NCBI GenBank assembly: GCA_003612585.1
Contig: RAZH01000005.1
Location: 62,001-126,000 of the forward strand
Source of the DNA: a bacterium 1XD42-54
GTDB taxonomy: Bacteria > Bacillota > Clostridia > Lachnospirales > Lachnospiraceae
Reading direction: 5' to 3'
Length of the DNA: 64,000 nucleotides
Part shown: piece after piece, positions 25,867-33,406 of the stretch
Numbering within the stretch: position 1 is the first letter of the stretch
Layout: each line of letters opens with the position of its first letter
Program-made: the position numbers and the translations under genes
The notes under the pieces: model-generated
Databases searched by the model: none
What the model saw: only the letters and a program-made list of their open reading frames with translations
Told to the model about the DNA's origin: nothing

Positions 25867-27369
25867 TTATTCTGTTACGTACACCCCTGAAAAATCAACG
25901 TCATACGTTTGATTGCCAAGATTCACACCGCCAAAATTGCTGCTTCCGATACACCATAAATAGGTCTCGCACAGTGGAATCGCCGGAATCTGTTCCGCCA
26001 GATGCTGCTGCAGCCCAGCATAGGCATCCAGCATAGCGTCATACGAAGTACACTTTCTGGCTGCATCCAGCAATTCATCAAACGCAGGATCTGCATAGAA
26101 CATACAGCTTACCGTAGAACCGGTTTCAAAGAAACGGCTTGCAATATTAAGAAGTCCGCCTGTTGATGACGTTGCATTAATAAACATATCATACTGACGG
26201 TCATCCCTCAGATTCCCCGTGAAACCGGACTGAGACTGTTCCCGAATTTCCACATTAATTCCGACCATGCTCAAATCAGCCTGAACCACCTCCGCAACCG
26301 GAATATACTTTGCAAAAGTGTAAAGAACCAGTGTTGTTCCGATGAGATCATTCTCTTCCAGCAATGCGCGGGCTGCATCCAGGTCATACTCCACATAATC
26401 CACCTCTGCATACCCCGTCGATACCTCGTTGATGATATTATAAGATGGTTTTGCACAGGCGCCGCCCTCATAGCATGCATTTACGATATCATCGCGGTTA
26501 ATCGCCATGGCGACTGCCCTGCGAAGTTCCGGACTCTCCCCCGGCAATCTGTCCATGTTAAATCCGAGATACACATTCGCCAGATTATCAGCCTGGAATA
26601 CATTGTAATTACTGTCAGCCTGGAATTTCACAATATCTGATGCATTTGCTTCAAAAATAGCGTCCACATCCCCTGACTGAAGACTCAGCGCCCGCGTACT
26701 GGCGTCCGTCACAACCTGAAACGTTATATTTTCTGTAAGCTCCGGTTCGCCCCAGTAGCCGTCAAACCTTTCCAGCGACCAGGATACGCCCGATTCCTGT
26801 GCTTCAAACTTATAGGGTCCCGTACCAATCGCACAGCCTGCTTCTCCCATCGTATCAACCGCCTGTTGAGACATAATCTTCTGCGCTGCATACATCAGCC
26901 AGTCCGGAGAGCATGTATTTAATTTGAATGTTACGGTCAAATCATCCTCCACAACAATCTCGTCGATCAAATCCGCTCCTATAATCGGCCATTTAACCCC
27001 CGCATTCTCAGATGAACTTGCATATGCCCATGTAAACTTTACGTCTTCTGCCGTAAAATCACTGCCATCGTGGAATTTTACATTCTCTCTCAGATAAAAA
27101 GTCCACTCTGTGCTGTCCTCATTTGCCTTCCATTCTGTAGCAAGCTCCGGAGTCGCATTGCCCTCCCGGTCCACATGCACCAATCCGTTAAAGGTCGAAT
27201 TCGTTGTGATGGATGTCTGCGTATTTGAATTACCGTACGGTGCGTTTGACGGCAGATCGCCTGTCGTCGCAATTTTGACAGAAGATTTGTAATTTTCTGC
27301 CAGTACCGGAGTGACGTTTGAAAAAACCATTACTCCACACATAATTGCTGCAATCATTTGTCTCTTCAT
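25867..27369 (-). CDS. extracellular solute-binding protein, family 5 (Opp/Dpp type)
   Basis: This 500-residue binding protein for peptides or similar ligands has a signal peptide (MKRQMIAAIMCGVMVFSNVTPVLA-E) and the SBP_bac_5 fold: ATPELATEWKANEDSTEWTFYLRENVKFHDGSDFTAEDV is the family signature region. Unusually for a Gram-positive organism, there is no canonical lipobox; the predicted cleavage is of signal peptidase I type, so surface retention is unexplained. Start 27369 follows GGGAGGA. It is the first gene of the transporter/enolase/lyase operon, with a promoter at 27399-27428. Confidence 0.93.
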   Translation of the reverse strand: MKRQMIAAIMCGVMVFSNVTPVLAENYKSSVKIATTGDLPSNAPYGNSNTQTSITTNSTFNGLVHVDREGNATPELATEWKANEDSTEWTFYLRENVKFHDGSDFTAEDVKFTWAYASSSENAGVKWPIIGADLIDEIVVEDDLTVTFKLNTCSPDWLMYAAQKIMSQQAVDTMGEAGCAIGTGPYKFEAQESGVSWSLERFDGYWGEPELTENITFQVVTDASTRALSLQSGDVDAIFEANASDIVKFQADSNYNVFQADNLANVYLGFNMDRLPGESPELRRAVAMAINRDDIVNACYEGGACAKPSYNIINEVSTGYAEVDYVEYDLDAARALLEENDLIGTTLVLYTFAKYIPVAEVVQADLSMVGINVEIREQSQSGFTGNLRDDRQYDMFINATSSTGGLLNIASRFFETGSTVSCMFYADPAFDELLDAARKCTSYDAMLDAYAGLQQHLAEQIPAIPLCETYLWCIGSSNFGGVNLGNQTYDVDFSGVYVTE

Positions 27370-27398
27370 TGATTTCCTCCCAATCATTATTATTTTTC

Positions 27399-27428
27399 TT
27401 TATATCCATTGTGCACAACAAAGCTCAA
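27399..27428 (-). promoter_or_regulatory. promoter of the Opp/lyase operon with palindrome in spacer
   Basis: On the minus strand, TTGAGC (27428-27423), an 18-bp spacer and TATAAA (27404-27399) lie about 30 bp before the binding-protein start. The spacer contains the perfect palindrome TTGTGCACAA (27409-27418), a possible operator. Confidence 0.6.
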
Positions 27429-27527
27429 CTATTTCTACAATTTTCCCATCAGTATGCTTGTTTATTTTGTATGATGAAATATTACACCATCATTATGCAC
27501 ATGTAAAATACTGCTTTTATATATAAA

Positions 27528-27562
27528 TTAGTATCTTATAAATTTTCATTATAAGATACTAA
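27528..27562. promoter_or_regulatory. perfect 14-bp inverted repeat between lysR and opp genes
   Basis: TTAGTATCTTATAA (27528-27541) and its exact complement (27549-27562) are separated by 7 bp. It lies 43 bp beyond the LysR stop and about 100 bp upstream of the opp promoter. It can be the LysR terminator (the stem is A+T rich and the T tract weak) or an activator site for the opp operon. Confidence 0.5.
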
Positions 27563-27604
27563 CTGAGAACAAATCTATCAAATGATTGCATTTTTGATCT
27601 TTTG

Positions 27605-28489
27605 TCATTCATTTAAGATATCGCGGATCAAAGAAATCAGTGTCCGCTCCTCTTCATTTAAACCTTTTCTCTTCACATAAAACATACCGTATTCGAGCAT
27701 AATCGGGTCCTCTATTTCTATGTATCTGATACCCGGATTGTTGCAGTAAATCCGATGCGGCAACAATGCCACCCCCATGCCAAGGCGTATCAGTTCCTCC
27801 ACTACGCTGCTCTGTGAATAGTATTTACTTTTAATTTTATACCCTTTTTGATTCGCCCAGTCATATATCGCCATATTGGTCTTGGAATCCGGCTTCAGAA
27901 AAGTCAGTATATTTTCATTGACAATTTCCTCCAGAGCAACCGTTTTCCGGTCAGCCAGTAAGTGCATGGGCCCCACACAAAGCTTTGCGCTTTCTGTCAT
28001 TAATGGAATATATGCCAGCTCTGGTTCCTTCTTTTTCATACCCTTTCCAAAAGCCATTGTTGTTTTACCACTTTTCAGCGCCTCAAATTGTTTGTTGTAA
28101 TCACATTCCACCATCGTAACATCCACATTGCTGTGTTTCTTCATAAACTTTTCCACATGAATCATCAGTAATGGAACAATCTGCTTGGACATGGCCGGAG
28201 AAAAACCGATTCGGATTTCATACCTGTTATCAGACATACTGCGCATCCGCCCCGTAAGCCGATCAACCATCCCGAGAATTTTTTCCGCTTCTTCCACAAA
28301 CTGCTCTCCCGCTTCTGTAAATTTAATGCCGCCCGTATTTCGCTCAATCAGACAGATTCCAAGCTCCTTTTCCAATTCCTTGACAGACACCGACAAGGTC
28401 GGCTGCGCAATAAAAAGCTTTTCTGCCGCTCTGTTCATACCGCCATATTTATGGATTGCTACAATATATTTCATCTGGCTCAATTTCAT
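27605..28489 (-). CDS. LysR-family transcriptional regulator
   Basis: This 294-residue protein has an N-terminal winged HTH (MKYIVAIHKYGGMNRAAEKLFIAQPTLSVSVKELEKELG) and a LysR substrate-binding domain (about 90-294). It lies directly upstream of, and in the same direction as, the Opp/enolase/lyase operon, so it is the probable local activator, with the operon's substrate or product as effector. It has its own promoter at 28560-28587. Confidence 0.93.
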   Translation of the reverse strand: MKLSQMKYIVAIHKYGGMNRAAEKLFIAQPTLSVSVKELEKELGICLIERNTGGIKFTEAGEQFVEEAEKILGMVDRLTGRMRSMSDNRYEIRIGFSPAMSKQIVPLLMIHVEKFMKKHSNVDVTMVECDYNKQFEALKSGKTTMAFGKGMKKKEPELAYIPLMTESAKLCVGPMHLLADRKTVALEEIVNENILTFLKPDSKTNMAIYDWANQKGYKIKSKYYSQSSVVEELIRLGMGVALLPHRIYCNNPGIRYIEIEDPIMLEYGMFYVKRKGLNEEERTLISLIRDILNE

Positions 28490-28559
28490 TTTATCGTCAC
28501 CTTCTTCACACTATTTTGAAACATAACCTCTTTTGATCTGCAAAAACCTATATAAAATA

Positions 28560-28587
28560 ATTATAAGTCATCACATTGGTTTGACAA
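28560..28587 (-). promoter_or_regulatory. sigma-A promoter of the lysR gene
   Basis: On the minus strand, TTGTCA (28587-28582), a 16-bp spacer and TATAAT (28565-28560) lie about 70 bp before the LysR start codon. Confidence 0.65.
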
Positions 28588-28755
28588 GTGTCTGTTTTTC
28601 CCAGATGATTAAACAGACCTTTCTTTTGGACAAAATAAAAAAGGCAACCCACAGAGCTTCCAGTCCAGCTTTTTATCAAGAAAAATATACTATAATTTTT
28701 AAAACAATTAAAACTTCCCGATAAATATAGCACTCTAGCGAATCCACCGCCGAGC

Positions 28756-28923
28756 TCATTTGTTTTCTATCTCTAAATCACATGTATGAGCTTTAATATG
28801 TTCCTTCAATATCAAATTTATATACTGACTAAAAGAACGATCCTCATCTTTTGCAAACAGTTTTATTTTCTCAATAATATCCGAATCTAATGTGATGCTC
28901 ACTTTCATTTTTAATTGAGCCAT
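28756..28923 (-). CDS. ribbon-helix-helix repressor, copy 1
   Basis: This 55-residue Arc/MetJ/CopG-type DNA-binding protein reads MAQLKMKVSITLDSDIIEKI at its start (beta strand and helix A) and continues KLFAKDEDRSFSQYINLILKEHI (helix B). AGGAGG precedes the ATG. It is divergent from the BIG2 protein gene, whose promoter carries a tandem repeat (28986-29005) shared with the second module. It is about 80 percent identical by eye to the copy at 30328-30495. No toxin gene is adjacent, so a simple repressor is favoured over an antitoxin. Confidence 0.88.
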   Translation of the reverse strand: MAQLKMKVSITLDSDIIEKIKLFAKDEDRSFSQYINLILKEHIKAHTCDLEIENK

Positions 28924-28970
28924 GCTGTCTCCTCCTTTTTCCTACAATATTAGTTTATCCCAAAATTATA

Positions 28971-28999
28971 TTGACTATTCATATAAAGTAGGATAAGGT
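28971..28999 (+). promoter_or_regulatory. promoter of the BIG2 protein gene
   Basis: TTGACT (28971-28976), a 17-bp spacer and TAAGGT (28994-28999) have the same layout as the promoter at 30544-30572. The tandem operator covers the spacer end and the -10 box. Confidence 0.6.
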
Positions 29000-29005
29000 A
29001 GTATT
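28986..29005. promoter_or_regulatory. tandem RHH operator, copy 1
   Basis: AAGTAGGATAAGGTAGTATT consists of two direct AGTAG/GTAGTAT-type half-sites about 10 bp apart, as expected for two RHH dimers on one DNA face. It differs at two positions from the site at 30559-30578. Confidence 0.65.
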
Positions 29006-29035
29006 AACTAAAATTAATTATGGAGGTTATGAGTT

Positions 29036-30202
29036 ATGAAAAATTTAAAAAAAGTTTTGGCATGTATTTTATTATCACTTTGCATGACCATGGTCGTATC
29101 ATCTGATTTACCGGGGCTAAATGTGATCTCTACAGTAGAAGCTGCATCCAGGGTAAAGATTAACAAAACAAAGGCCAGTTTAGTAAAAGGCAAAACATTG
29201 CAGCTTAAAATTTCAGGCACCTCAAAAAAGATAAAATGGTCTTCTTCTAAAAAGTCTGTTGCTACGGTTTCTTCCAAAGGCAAGGTTACTGCAAAAAAGA
29301 AAGGAACGACTACTATAACAGCAAAAGTAGGCAGTAAAAAATATACTTGCAAAATAACAGTAAAAGAACCAACCCCTAAACTTAGCAAGACATCGTTGAC
29401 TTTAAAAGTTGGTCAATCGTCAACATTAAAATTAACCGGTACATCTAGCAAAATAAAATGGTCCTCCTCCAAAAAATCCGTTGCTACAGTTTCTTCTAAA
29501 GGCAAGGTTACTGCAAAAAAGAAAGGAACAGCTACTATAACAGCAAAAGTAGGCAGTAAAAAATATACCTGTAAAGTCACGGTTAAAGCAGCTCCTGCTT
29601 CAACGCCAGCGCCTACACCTACCCCAGTGCCGACACCTACTCCAGACCCTACACCTACTCCGGTTCCGACACCTACTCCAGACCCGGTACCAAGCGAACC
29701 AACAATAGCTGATAATTATAAGGCACTTAAAAACTACATTCTTACTTATGGCAGTGTAAATTCTTCTGGAAATAAGTTTATCAAATTAAATAAAAATTAT
29801 CAAAGTGATACTTATTCATGGGGAATTGTATACGAATTGGCTGCAGACAAATTAAACTTTATTTATACAAGTAATACAATAAACCCCAAAACACAGTCCA
29901 GCCTTAACATGTATGTAGATTTACAGAATTCCAATATAGTTACGCCTAAGTTTACTTTTGTAATGTACAGCCCTCAGATAGGATTTCAAACAACCGCACA
30001 AATTGTAGCGTCAAATTATACCGGAAATCAGGATATATATTTTAGTGTCATTAAAACCATAGGAAGCGCCTCTTCAAGCAGTATTCAGAAAATATGTAAT
30101 TCAGATCTTCAACTAGCATTTGTTGGATGGGAAGAGCTCTTAGCAGGAAAAACCGGACTGACGCTGAAAAAACTTGGATTTTTGGCATATTCGGCAAATT
30201 AA
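29036..30202 (+). CDS. secreted protein with two BIG2 Ig-like domains and PT-rich linker
   Basis: This 388-residue surface or secreted protein starts after GGAGGTTATGAGTT and has a signal peptide (cleavage near VEA-A). Two near-identical BIG2 (bacterial Ig-like group 2) domains span about residues 38-115 and 118-190 (repeated SSSKKSVATVSSKGKVTAKK). A Pro/Thr linker of PTPTPVPTPTPDP type follows (about 195-227), and then a C-terminal domain of about 160 residues that I do not recognise. The two domain repeats are also close at DNA level, a recent duplication. No LPxTG or SLH anchor is seen. Lys-rich beta domains suggest binding to wall polymers or host glycans; function unknown. Confidence 0.88.
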   Translation: MKNLKKVLACILLSLCMTMVVSSDLPGLNVISTVEAASRVKINKTKASLVKGKTLQLKISGTSKKIKWSSSKKSVATVSSKGKVTAKKKGTTTITAKVGSKKYTCKITVKEPTPKLSKTSLTLKVGQSSTLKLTGTSSKIKWSSSKKSVATVSSKGKVTAKKKGTATITAKVGSKKYTCKVTVKAAPASTPAPTPTPVPTPTPDPTPTPVPTPTPDPVPSEPTIADNYKALKNYILTYGSVNSSGNKFIKLNKNYQSDTYSWGIVYELAADKLNFIYTSNTINPKTQSSLNMYVDLQNSNIVTPKFTFVMYSPQIGFQTTAQIVASNYTGNQDIYFSVIKTIGSASSSSIQKICNSDLQLAFVGWEELLAGKTGLTLKKLGFLAYSAN

Positions 30203-30214
30203 TAAAAAAATAGG

Positions 30215-30260
30215 AAAGGGGATTCTTTATGCCATGTTATGGCTTTGGAATCCCCTTTTT
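30215..30260 (+). terminator. terminator of the BIG2 protein gene
   Basis: An 11-bp stem AAAGGGGATTC (30215-30225) pairs with 30248-30258 and is followed by T residues, just after the stop at 30202. Confidence 0.88.
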
Positions 30261-30327
30261 ATGTATCTCTTCAATCTTCTTATGGCAAATACCTGACTAA
30301 TATTTATTATTTTTTCTTTTCTCGAAC

Positions 30328-30495
30328 TTATTTTGATTCTGTCTCTAAATCATATACATGTACTTTTACATATTCTTTTAGAATCAGATTTATATACTGG
30401 CTAAAGGAACGATCATCTTCTTCTGCAAACAGTTTTATTTTCTCAATAATATCCGAATCCAGTGTGATACTCACTTTAGTTTTTAATGGTTTCAT
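30328..30495 (-). CDS. ribbon-helix-helix repressor, copy 2
   Basis: This 55-residue RHH protein is paralogous to that at 28756-28923 (shared core KVSITLDSDIIEKIKLFA and DRSFSQYINLILKE), with a divergent C-terminal tail. AAAGGAG precedes the ATG. It is divergent from a rightward unit whose promoter has the same tandem operator. The two copies may cross-regulate. Confidence 0.88.
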   Translation of the reverse strand: MKPLKTKVSITLDSDIIEKIKLFAEEDDRSFSQYINLILKEYVKVHVYDLETESK

Positions 30496-30543
30496 ACTAC
30501 ATACTCCTTTTTGCTACAATATAACAGGTTGTCTTGATTTATA

Positions 30544-30572
30544 TTGATTCTTCGCATTAAGTAGTATAAAGT
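30544..30572 (+). promoter_or_regulatory. promoter of the small membrane-protein unit
   Basis: TTGATT (30544-30549), a 17-bp spacer and TAAAGT (30567-30572) match the promoter of the BIG2 gene in spacing and sequence. Confidence 0.6.
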
Positions 30573-30578
30573 AGTATT
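30559..30578. promoter_or_regulatory. tandem RHH operator, copy 2
   Basis: AAGTAGTATAAAGTAGTATT is two direct copies of AAGTAGTAT in 20 bp, over the -10 box. It is the cleaner of the two operators. Confidence 0.7.
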
Positions 30579-30609
30579 CAAATATATTTTATTTTTGGAG
30601 GAAACCGAT

Positions 30610-30642
30610 ATGAGAAGAGTATCAGACGAACACCCTACGTGA
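30610..30642 (+). other. possible 10-residue peptide or frameshifted small gene
   Basis: GGAGGAAACCGAT is followed by ATG and ten codons (MRRVSDEHPT) and a stop. The +1 frame continues for about 26 further codons (TLREEKNNVTIVVNVDFIMN) and overlaps the start of the next gene at 30712 with a stop at 30716-30718. This may be a genuine leader peptide, a gene with a frameshift, or a programmed frameshift. Confidence 0.3.
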
Positions 30643-30711
30643 AGAAAAAAACAATGTTACTATCGTGGTAAATGTTGATTTCATCATGAATATTAAAAGG
30701 AGAAAATGGAT

Positions 30712-30978
30712 ATGTTAAAAAAATGTCAAATCTTAGGATTTTTAGTACTTGTTCTGGGAATTATAGGAAGTTTTTATGTAGCATATGAATTTGGCAATGT
30801 TGTTGATTTTGAATATTCTGGCCGAGTTTTTTATGAAAGAGATTGGAATTTAACCTGTGCATATTTTGCAACAGGATGTTTTTCATCTATCTTACTCTGG
30901 ACAATTTTTAGTGGCATGGCTGAAATCATTGAAAAACTTGACAACATAATCAACCAGCAAAAGAATATGACGAAGTAA
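30712..30978 (+). CDS. small two-helix membrane protein
   Basis: This 88-residue protein has two hydrophobic helices (about residues 5-24 and 50-70) separated by an acidic/aromatic loop (DFEYSGRVFYERDW), with a charged C-terminal tail (EIIEKLDNIINQQKN). ATG 30712 is 9 bases from AAGGAG; ATG 30706 is too close to it. No family is recognised. It is under the RHH operator of copy 2, so it belongs to a regulated module with the peptide-size frame before it. Confidence 0.7.
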   Translation: MLKKCQILGFLVLVLGIIGSFYVAYEFGNVVDFEYSGRVFYERDWNLTCAYFATGCFSSILLWTIFSGMAEIIEKLDNIINQQKNMTK

Positions 30979-31096
30979 TCTCCCAACAGAGAAGCTAGTG
31001 GATGCGGTTATAGGGCCGTTTTCCCAAAAAATGCGTGTGTAAAAACAAAATTTGACTCTGAATCTATTCCAATAGCTGGCCAAGCAGGAACTGTTT

Positions 31097-31127
31097 CCAG
31101 CTGCCTGATAAAATGTTAGGCAGCTGG
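31097..31127. terminator. strong hairpin downstream of the small membrane-protein gene
   Basis: A 10-bp perfect stem CCAGCTGCCT (31097-31106) pairs with 31118-31127 across 11 nt. There is no T run on either side, so termination is uncertain. It may also be a repeat or RNA-stabilising stem between the membrane-protein gene and the convergent tRNA. Confidence 0.4.
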
Positions 31128-31195
31128 ACAATCTCAGAAAAAAAGAAAAACACCGGATTTATAAAAAACCCGATGTTTTCGCCCCTGCCAAGGAG

Positions 31196-31269
31196 TCGAT
31201 GCGACAGGATTTGAACCTGCGACCTCTGCGTCCCGAACGCAGCGCTCTACCAAACTGAGCCACGCATCG
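31196..31269 (-). tRNA. tRNA-Pro (anticodon CGG)
   Basis: The 74-nt cloverleaf folds completely. Acceptor stem CGATGCG/CGCATCG, D arm GCTC...GAGC, anticodon stem CTGCG/CGCAG with loop TTCGGGA, and T arm GCAGG-TTCAAAT-CCTGT are all visible. The anticodon CGG (31233-31235 on the complement) reads CCG proline codons. The discriminator base is A, and CCA is not encoded. Confidence 0.95.
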
Positions 31270-31386
31270 TTTCAGCTTGTTCAGTATAGCACTATATTTT
31301 TAAAAATGCAAGAGGATTTTTGTTTTTTTTTAATTTCCCTATATTTTGAGAATTTTTTACAATTTTCTGAAAATTCCCCTCCAATG

Positions 31387-32808
31387 CTACGTCATACGCC
31401 ATCCCTGATGGTATTTATTTTTCAATGTTCCATTCACCAGTTTTCCCCAGCCAAGCGGGTATCCATTCACACACACAAGCTGCCAGCCTTTCTTTCTTGC
31501 CGGGTGGCAATCGTCAACTTCCACTGTTTCTCCACAGAGATAACGGCGTACCCGCTCATCTTCATAATGAAAATCAATACACGAAGCGTATCCTGTAGAA
31601 CATGCTGTTCCAAACACCCCTGTCTCACCAGAACTGCTTCTCTCCAAAGCCATCGCCAGAGATTGTGAAGGTTCAAACCGCCCACGGCGGATTTCACCGA
31701 GATACAGTCCATTTCTCAGGAATGGAATACCGCCCTGTATCTGCGGCGGTTCTGGAAGAAAATATGCCTGGCCGCCGCGTACCTCTGTCTGTTCCAGACT
31801 CCAGTCCATCCGGACATCCTGCATAAATTCCAGCAGCGCCCGCTCTTCTTCCCTGGACGCCCTTTTTCCGCGTAAGCCAGTCCTGGAATGCATACCGCAA
31901 CACTCCCCCTTCTTCTTCAAAAGCGCAAGGAAGTGCCCTTCACCGCCCATCTTATGTGGAAAAATCCGAACACATTTTTCCAGCTCCGGGCAAAGATCTG
32001 TCGCATTTCCTGACACAAAACCCTCTTGCCACGGGATTTCCACAAGCTCCATTTCGGGGCAACGCACAAGCAGCTCTGCGATCGTCCCTTCATTTTCCTC
32101 CAGCGAAAACGTACAGGTGGAATACAGCATCCATCCACCGGGACGCAGCATCTTAACCGCCTGCTGCGTAATGTCACGCTGGATTTTGGCACACTCTTTT
32201 ACTTTCTCCAGACTCCAGGCTTTTGCATTTGCAATATCCTTTCGGAACATTCCCTCGCCGGAACACGGTGCATCCACAAGAATCTTGTCAAATGCCTCCG
32301 GAAACTGTTCCGCAAGTCTGGCCGGTACTGCATTTGTGACAAACGCATTCTTCACGCCAAACACTTCCAGATTTTTGAGCAACGCCTTCGCCCTCGAAGC
32401 GCTGATATCGTTCGCAACCAGAAGCCCCCGCCCCTGCAGCTTTGCCCCAAGCTCCGTTGCCTTGCCGCCAGGCGCTGCGCACAGATCCAGAACATACTCC
32501 CCCGGCGTAACCGGAAGTACACTGGCCGGAGTCATCGCGCTCGGCTCCTGTAAATAGTAAAGCCCTGCATAGTAAAAAGGATGGCGCGCCGGGTCATCCT
32601 CTTTCTCATAGTAAAAACCATTGCTGGTCCACGGAATCCTGGTCAGATGAAACGGTGCCAGACGTACAAACTCTTCCACGCTGATTTTCAGCGTATTTAC
32701 ACGGAGACCAAATTTCCTTGGTTCGTCATACGAGGCCAGAAACGTCTCGTATTCATCTCCCAGCATTTTTTTCATCTTTTCTGTAAACTCATTTGGAAGC
32801 ATCACCAT
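31387..32808 (-). CDS. rsmF: RsmF/NSUN-type rRNA (cytosine-C5) methyltransferase
   Basis: This 473-residue SAM-dependent RNA m5C methyltransferase has a SAM site VLDLCAAPGGKATELGAKL. The two catalytic Cys motifs are KILVDAPCSGEGMFRKD (TC-type release Cys) and LYSTCTFSLEENE (nucleophile). The C-terminal third (about 300-473) resembles the RsmF C-terminal and PUA-like domains, as in Gram-positive 16S rRNA methyltransferases. ATG 32808 lies 7 bp after the trmL stop, with GGGAGG in the end of trmL serving as ribosome site. The exact cytosine modified is inferred from the family. Confidence 0.88.
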   Translation of the reverse strand: MVMLPNEFTEKMKKMLGDEYETFLASYDEPRKFGLRVNTLKISVEEFVRLAPFHLTRIPWTSNGFYYEKEDDPARHPFYYAGLYYLQEPSAMTPASVLPVTPGEYVLDLCAAPGGKATELGAKLQGRGLLVANDISASRAKALLKNLEVFGVKNAFVTNAVPARLAEQFPEAFDKILVDAPCSGEGMFRKDIANAKAWSLEKVKECAKIQRDITQQAVKMLRPGGWMLYSTCTFSLEENEGTIAELLVRCPEMELVEIPWQEGFVSGNATDLCPELEKCVRIFPHKMGGEGHFLALLKKKGECCGMHSRTGLRGKRASREEERALLEFMQDVRMDWSLEQTEVRGGQAYFLPEPPQIQGGIPFLRNGLYLGEIRRGRFEPSQSLAMALERSSSGETGVFGTACSTGYASCIDFHYEDERVRRYLCGETVEVDDCHPARKKGWQLVCVNGYPLGWGKLVNGTLKNKYHQGWRMT

Positions 32809-32815
32809 ACGTATC

Positions 32816-33319
32816 TCAGACCTCCCAGCGATACTTTGTCAGCTCGCCCTGCAACTTCATCTGCGCAAAACCATTCTGACGGAGTGCTTCGTACAGTACA
32901 ATCGCAGCAGAATTGCCAAGATTCAGAGAACGAGTCTCTCCGATCATGGGAATCCGAATCGCTTCTTCCGGATGCTCTTTTAAAATTTCCTCCGGAATCC
33001 CTCCGCTTTCCTTGCCAAACATAATATAACAATCCGGCTCATAGGAAACCTCTGTGTAAACCCTTCGTCCCTTTGTCGTCGCCATATAAATTTTTGCTCC
33101 TGGATTCTTTTCCAGAAAATCCTGATAATTCACGTACCGCTCCACATCCAGCTGCGGCCAATAATCCATCCCTGCCCGCTGCAATGCCTTCTCTGTTAAA
33201 TGAAATCCGAGTGGCTCAATCAAATGCAGCCTGGTTCCGGTCGCCACACAGGTCCGGCCAATATTTCCGGTATTTGCCGGAATCTCCGGCTCATAAAGTA
33301 CAATGTTCAATCTGGCCAT
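32816..33319 (-). CDS. trmL: tRNA (cytidine/uridine-34-2'-O)-methyltransferase TrmL
   Basis: This 167-residue SPOUT-fold enzyme 2'-O-methylates the wobble base of tRNA-Leu. The N-terminal LNIVLYEPEIPANTGNIGRTCVATG, middle FGKESGGIPEEIL and C-terminal IRIPMIGETRSLNLGNSAAIVLYEALRQ form the trefoil-knot SAM site. Start 33319 follows AGGAGGCAGT. It is the first gene of a two-gene RNA-methylation operon. Confidence 0.93.
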   Translation of the reverse strand: MARLNIVLYEPEIPANTGNIGRTCVATGTRLHLIEPLGFHLTEKALQRAGMDYWPQLDVERYVNYQDFLEKNPGAKIYMATTKGRRVYTEVSYEPDCYIMFGKESGGIPEEILKEHPEEAIRIPMIGETRSLNLGNSAAIVLYEALRQNGFAQMKLQGELTKYRWEV

Positions 33320-33406
33320 ACTGCCTCCTGTCAAATCCCTATCCTCATTTTCTCCTGACTCATCTCACGGTGCCTCTCTTTCAGCCTCAGTAACAGTCCC
33401 TTTGCC

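Noticed and set aside
29150-29600. Repeated sequence that might suggest a CRISPR or tandem repeat array
   Set aside because: It is two BIG2 domain-coding repeats inside one gene, followed by a Pro/Thr linker; no regularly spaced direct repeats with unique spacers exist anywhere in the window.
28756-30495. RHH genes as antitoxins of toxin-antitoxin systems
   Set aside because: No toxin-sized partner overlaps or follows either gene; both stand alone and divergent from operator-bearing promoters.
28540-31269. Possible integrated element with attachment site at the tRNA-Pro 3' end
   Set aside because: I looked for a second copy of the tRNA 3' end to the left of the RHH/BIG2 patch and saw none; no integrase is present.
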